Source: an uncultured Collinsella sp. | GTDB lineage: Bacteria > Actinomycetota > Coriobacteriia > Coriobacteriales > Coriobacteriaceae | Assembly: GCA_902496775.1 (NCBI GenBank) | Contig: CABVCF010000047.1 | Location: 1-14,603, forward strand | Reading direction: 5' to 3' | Length of the DNA: 14,603 bases | Made by a program: the position numbers and the translations under genes | In this document: positions 13,462-14,603 of the stretch, piece by piece | How the letters are laid out: the number at the start of each line of letters is the position of its first letter | How positions within the stretch are numbered: the first letter of the stretch is position 1 | The notes under the pieces: generated by a model | What the model was told of the DNA's origin: nothing | The model's database searches: none | The model's input: only the letters and a program-made list of their open reading frames with translations

Positions 13462-13692
13462 ATGCCGGGCAAAAAGAACCTACGCATGAAGGCGGCGCGC
13501 GCGGCGGTTGGCCTTTCGCAAGCTGACTTGGCCGAGGCCGTGGGCGTTACGCGCCAGACCATCGGCCTGATCGAGGCGGGCGGCTACAACCCCACGCTCA
13601 ATTTGTGCGTGGCAATCTGTAAAGCGCTACGCGTTACGTTGAACGACTTGTTTTGGGAAGACGAGAGCGACGTCGACCCTGACGCTCTTTAG
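13462..13692 (+). CDS. XRE-family helix-turn-helix regulator
   Basis: 76 residues. The ATG at 13462 has AAAGGA 5 nt upstream; a longer reading from 13402 would start inside the promoter and is rejected. The five-helix XRE domain fills the protein: NLRMKAARAAVGLSQADLAE, then VGVTRQTIGLIEAGGYNP as recognition helix and turn, then NLCVAICKALRVTLNDLFW. The acidic tail EDESDVDPDAL is typical of small stand-alone regulators that repress a membrane protein encoded next door. Its stop is 9 nt before the next start, so the two are one operon. The upstream inverted half-sites are its probable targets. No toxin partner is evident. Confidence 0.93.
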   Translation: MPGKKNLRMKAARAAVGLSQADLAEAVGVTRQTIGLIEAGGYNPTLNLCVAICKALRVTLNDLFWEDESDVDPDAL

Positions 13693-13701
13693 GAGTTCGC
13701 T

Positions 13702-14286
13702 ATGAAATTTGAAGATTTAAAACTCGTGCAAAAGTGGCGTGAATATGCCGGCCCAAAGGATGAGCGCCTGGAGGCTGAGAGCGCGAAGATCTACAAGATT
13801 GGTTTCGTGCTGCTTTCGTTTGGCATGTTGATGATATTTTTCTACCAGTTTATAGCTCGACAGGTTGCGTGGGTTCACAGCGACGCCAGTGAAATGCCAC
13901 ATGGCTTTGCAACGCCGTTCGAGGCAGCCATGTATTTGTGGCTCGTTCTCGTGATGTTGATTTGCGCAGGACTGCAAACGCGGAAGGGCTATGTCGATAC
14001 CAATCGTTTTGGGCAAACCGAGCATCTTCCTGTTGGATATTTCCTACTTCTCAGCGGTCTTAGCGGCGCCGCGTTCGCGCTTGTTATTGCCGCAATGCGC
14101 TGTATCGCTGAGGCGCAGATCGTACCGCTCGAAAGCGTCTTTTGGTTGGCGAACCTGGCCACGGGCGTGTTCTGCGGTGCGACGATTTTCGCGGCCACGT
14201 TTGCTGCCCTGTGCGCAACGTTTTTCACGGCGAAAAGACGCCGTGCCAAGCTTGAGGAAGAACTCGACTCCACTGACGATATCTAA
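13702..14286 (+). CDS. Four-helix membrane protein co-transcribed with the XRE regulator
   Basis: 194 residues. ATG at 13702 with AGGAG (13691-13695) 6 nt upstream, overlapping the previous stop. Hydrophobic segments at about 33-52, 74-92, 112-132 and 147-175 predict four transmembrane helices, with a cytoplasmic N-terminal amphipathic region (EDLKLVQKWREYAGPKDERL) and a charged C-terminal tail (KRRRAKLEEELDSTDD). This layout is like the DUF6773/DUF3796-type proteins that follow small XRE regulators in many gut Gram-positives; the domain call is from memory. The function of that pairing is unknown. Envelope stress sensing or regulator tethering are speculative. A strong terminator follows 4 nt after the stop. 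Confidence 0.85.
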   Translation: MKFEDLKLVQKWREYAGPKDERLEAESAKIYKIGFVLLSFGMLMIFFYQFIARQVAWVHSDASEMPHGFATPFEAAMYLWLVLVMLICAGLQTRKGYVDTNRFGQTEHLPVGYFLLLSGLSGAAFALVIAAMRCIAEAQIVPLESVFWLANLATGVFCGATIFAATFAALCATFFTAKRRRAKLEEELDSTDDI

Positions 14287-14290
14287 TGCG

Positions 14291-14328
14291 AAATGGGCTG
14301 GCTCTGGGTATTCAGAACCAGCCCATTT
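14291..14328 (+). terminator. Terminator of the XRE/membrane-protein operon
   Basis: AAATGGGCTGG pairs with CCAGCCCATTT (11 bp); past one mismatch the stem extends with TCTG/CAGA around a 6-nt loop. It begins 4 nt after the stop codon. The A-rich foot and T-rich end of the stem fit an intrinsic terminator that may work in both directions. Confidence 0.8.
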
Positions 14329-14375
14329 GATGTTCGATGAGCCGAGTCGGCGCCTCTCACAAAAGTAACTAGGAG

Positions 14376-14564
14376 CTAGCGAGGCCTATCCGAATTGGCC
14401 TCATTGGCGGTGTCGATCTCGAGCGCCGTGCGGCGGGCACTGTAGGCGACGAGGCCGGCGCCTACAGCGGCGAGTGCTGTGGCGGCTGCCGCAAGGGGGA
14501 CGTTGCTGTCTTTGCGAGAAGGTGCCCCGTGGCGGTAGTGCCGTTCGATGGCCAAAATGTCCAA
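14376..14564 (-). CDS. Doubtful small hydrophobic protein
   Basis: 62 codons from a TTG with no visible ribosome site; an in-frame TGA lies shortly upstream, so it cannot start much earlier. A single hydrophobic segment (PLAAAATALAAVGAGLVAY, about residues 23-41) is flanked by charged ends. No family is recognised. It may be a genuine single-pass small protein, the end of a frameshifted gene entering from the right, or chance. Confidence 0.35.
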   Translation of the reverse strand: MDILAIERHYRHGAPSRKDSNVPLAAAATALAAVGAGLVAYSARRTALEIDTANEANSDRPR

Positions 14565-14575
14565 TTTGAGTGCGC

Positions 14576-14603
14576 GAAAGCGTCAGGCCCCCGGAGCGCT
14601 TTC
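14576..14603. terminator. Partial-edge hairpin, possible terminator
   Basis: GAAAGCG pairs with CGCTTTC across a 14-nt GC-rich loop, reaching the last base of the window, so the stem may extend further. It could end a transcript coming from the right. Confidence 0.35.

Overview
The window looks like chromosomal DNA from a GC-rich, gut-type actinobacterium of the Coriobacteriia, most likely Collinsella or a close relative. This is inference from protein style: a second, divergent type IIA topoisomerase pair, an LPXTG wall protein, anaerobe-type flavoproteins and actinobacterial codon choice. No rRNA, tRNA, CRISPR array or intact transposase is visible.

Layout. (1) 1-1467, minus strand: a lantibiotic-immunity type ABC exporter, ATPase followed by a permease that runs off the left edge. 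(2) 1634-2190: a scar. A TetR-family regulator with its operator and start is cut after about 32 codons and joined directly to a decayed type I restriction specificity (hsdS) fragment with in-frame stops. (3) 2200-5785: an intact MerR-controlled redox cassette. The divergent MerR regulator (minus) faces a textbook 19-bp-spacer promoter. Five tightly packed plus-strand genes follow: RibD-C/DHFR-like reductase, cupin, carboxymuconolactone-decarboxylase-like protein, aldo/keto reductase and flavodoxin, ending in a strong hairpin. (4) 5786-6250: unrecognised, probably decayed coding sequence. (5) 6299-7219, minus: LPXTG surface protein. (6) 7541-8071, plus: flavodoxin-like NAD(P)H oxidoreductase, followed by a 91-nt fold-back element. 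(7) 8179-8710, minus: an internally deleted AAA-type ATPase gene behind phased 19-bp repeats. (8) 8866-13142, minus: a type IIA topoisomerase B-A operon in which subunit A carries a frameshift. (9) 13197-14328: a divergent control region with two palindromes and a symmetric 21-bp-phased operator array around a near-consensus promoter, driving an XRE regulator and a four-helix membrane protein. (10) 14376-14603: a doubtful small ORF and an edge hairpin.

How it works together. The MerR cassette is the clearest functional unit. Its regulator has a cysteine where AdhR/NmlR-type aldehyde sensors have theirs, and the products are reductases and small redox proteins, so response to reactive carbonyl or electrophile stress is the simplest reading (inference). 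It sits between broken genes on both sides, which fits an accessory insertion point. The lantibiotic exporter and the XRE/membrane pair are likely self-contained envelope-defence or regulatory units.

No clearly new system was found. The items most worth attention are the XRE operator array, the twin palindromes beside it, the frameshifted topoisomerase subunit, the phased repeats before the shrunken ATPase, and the five-gene redox cassette.
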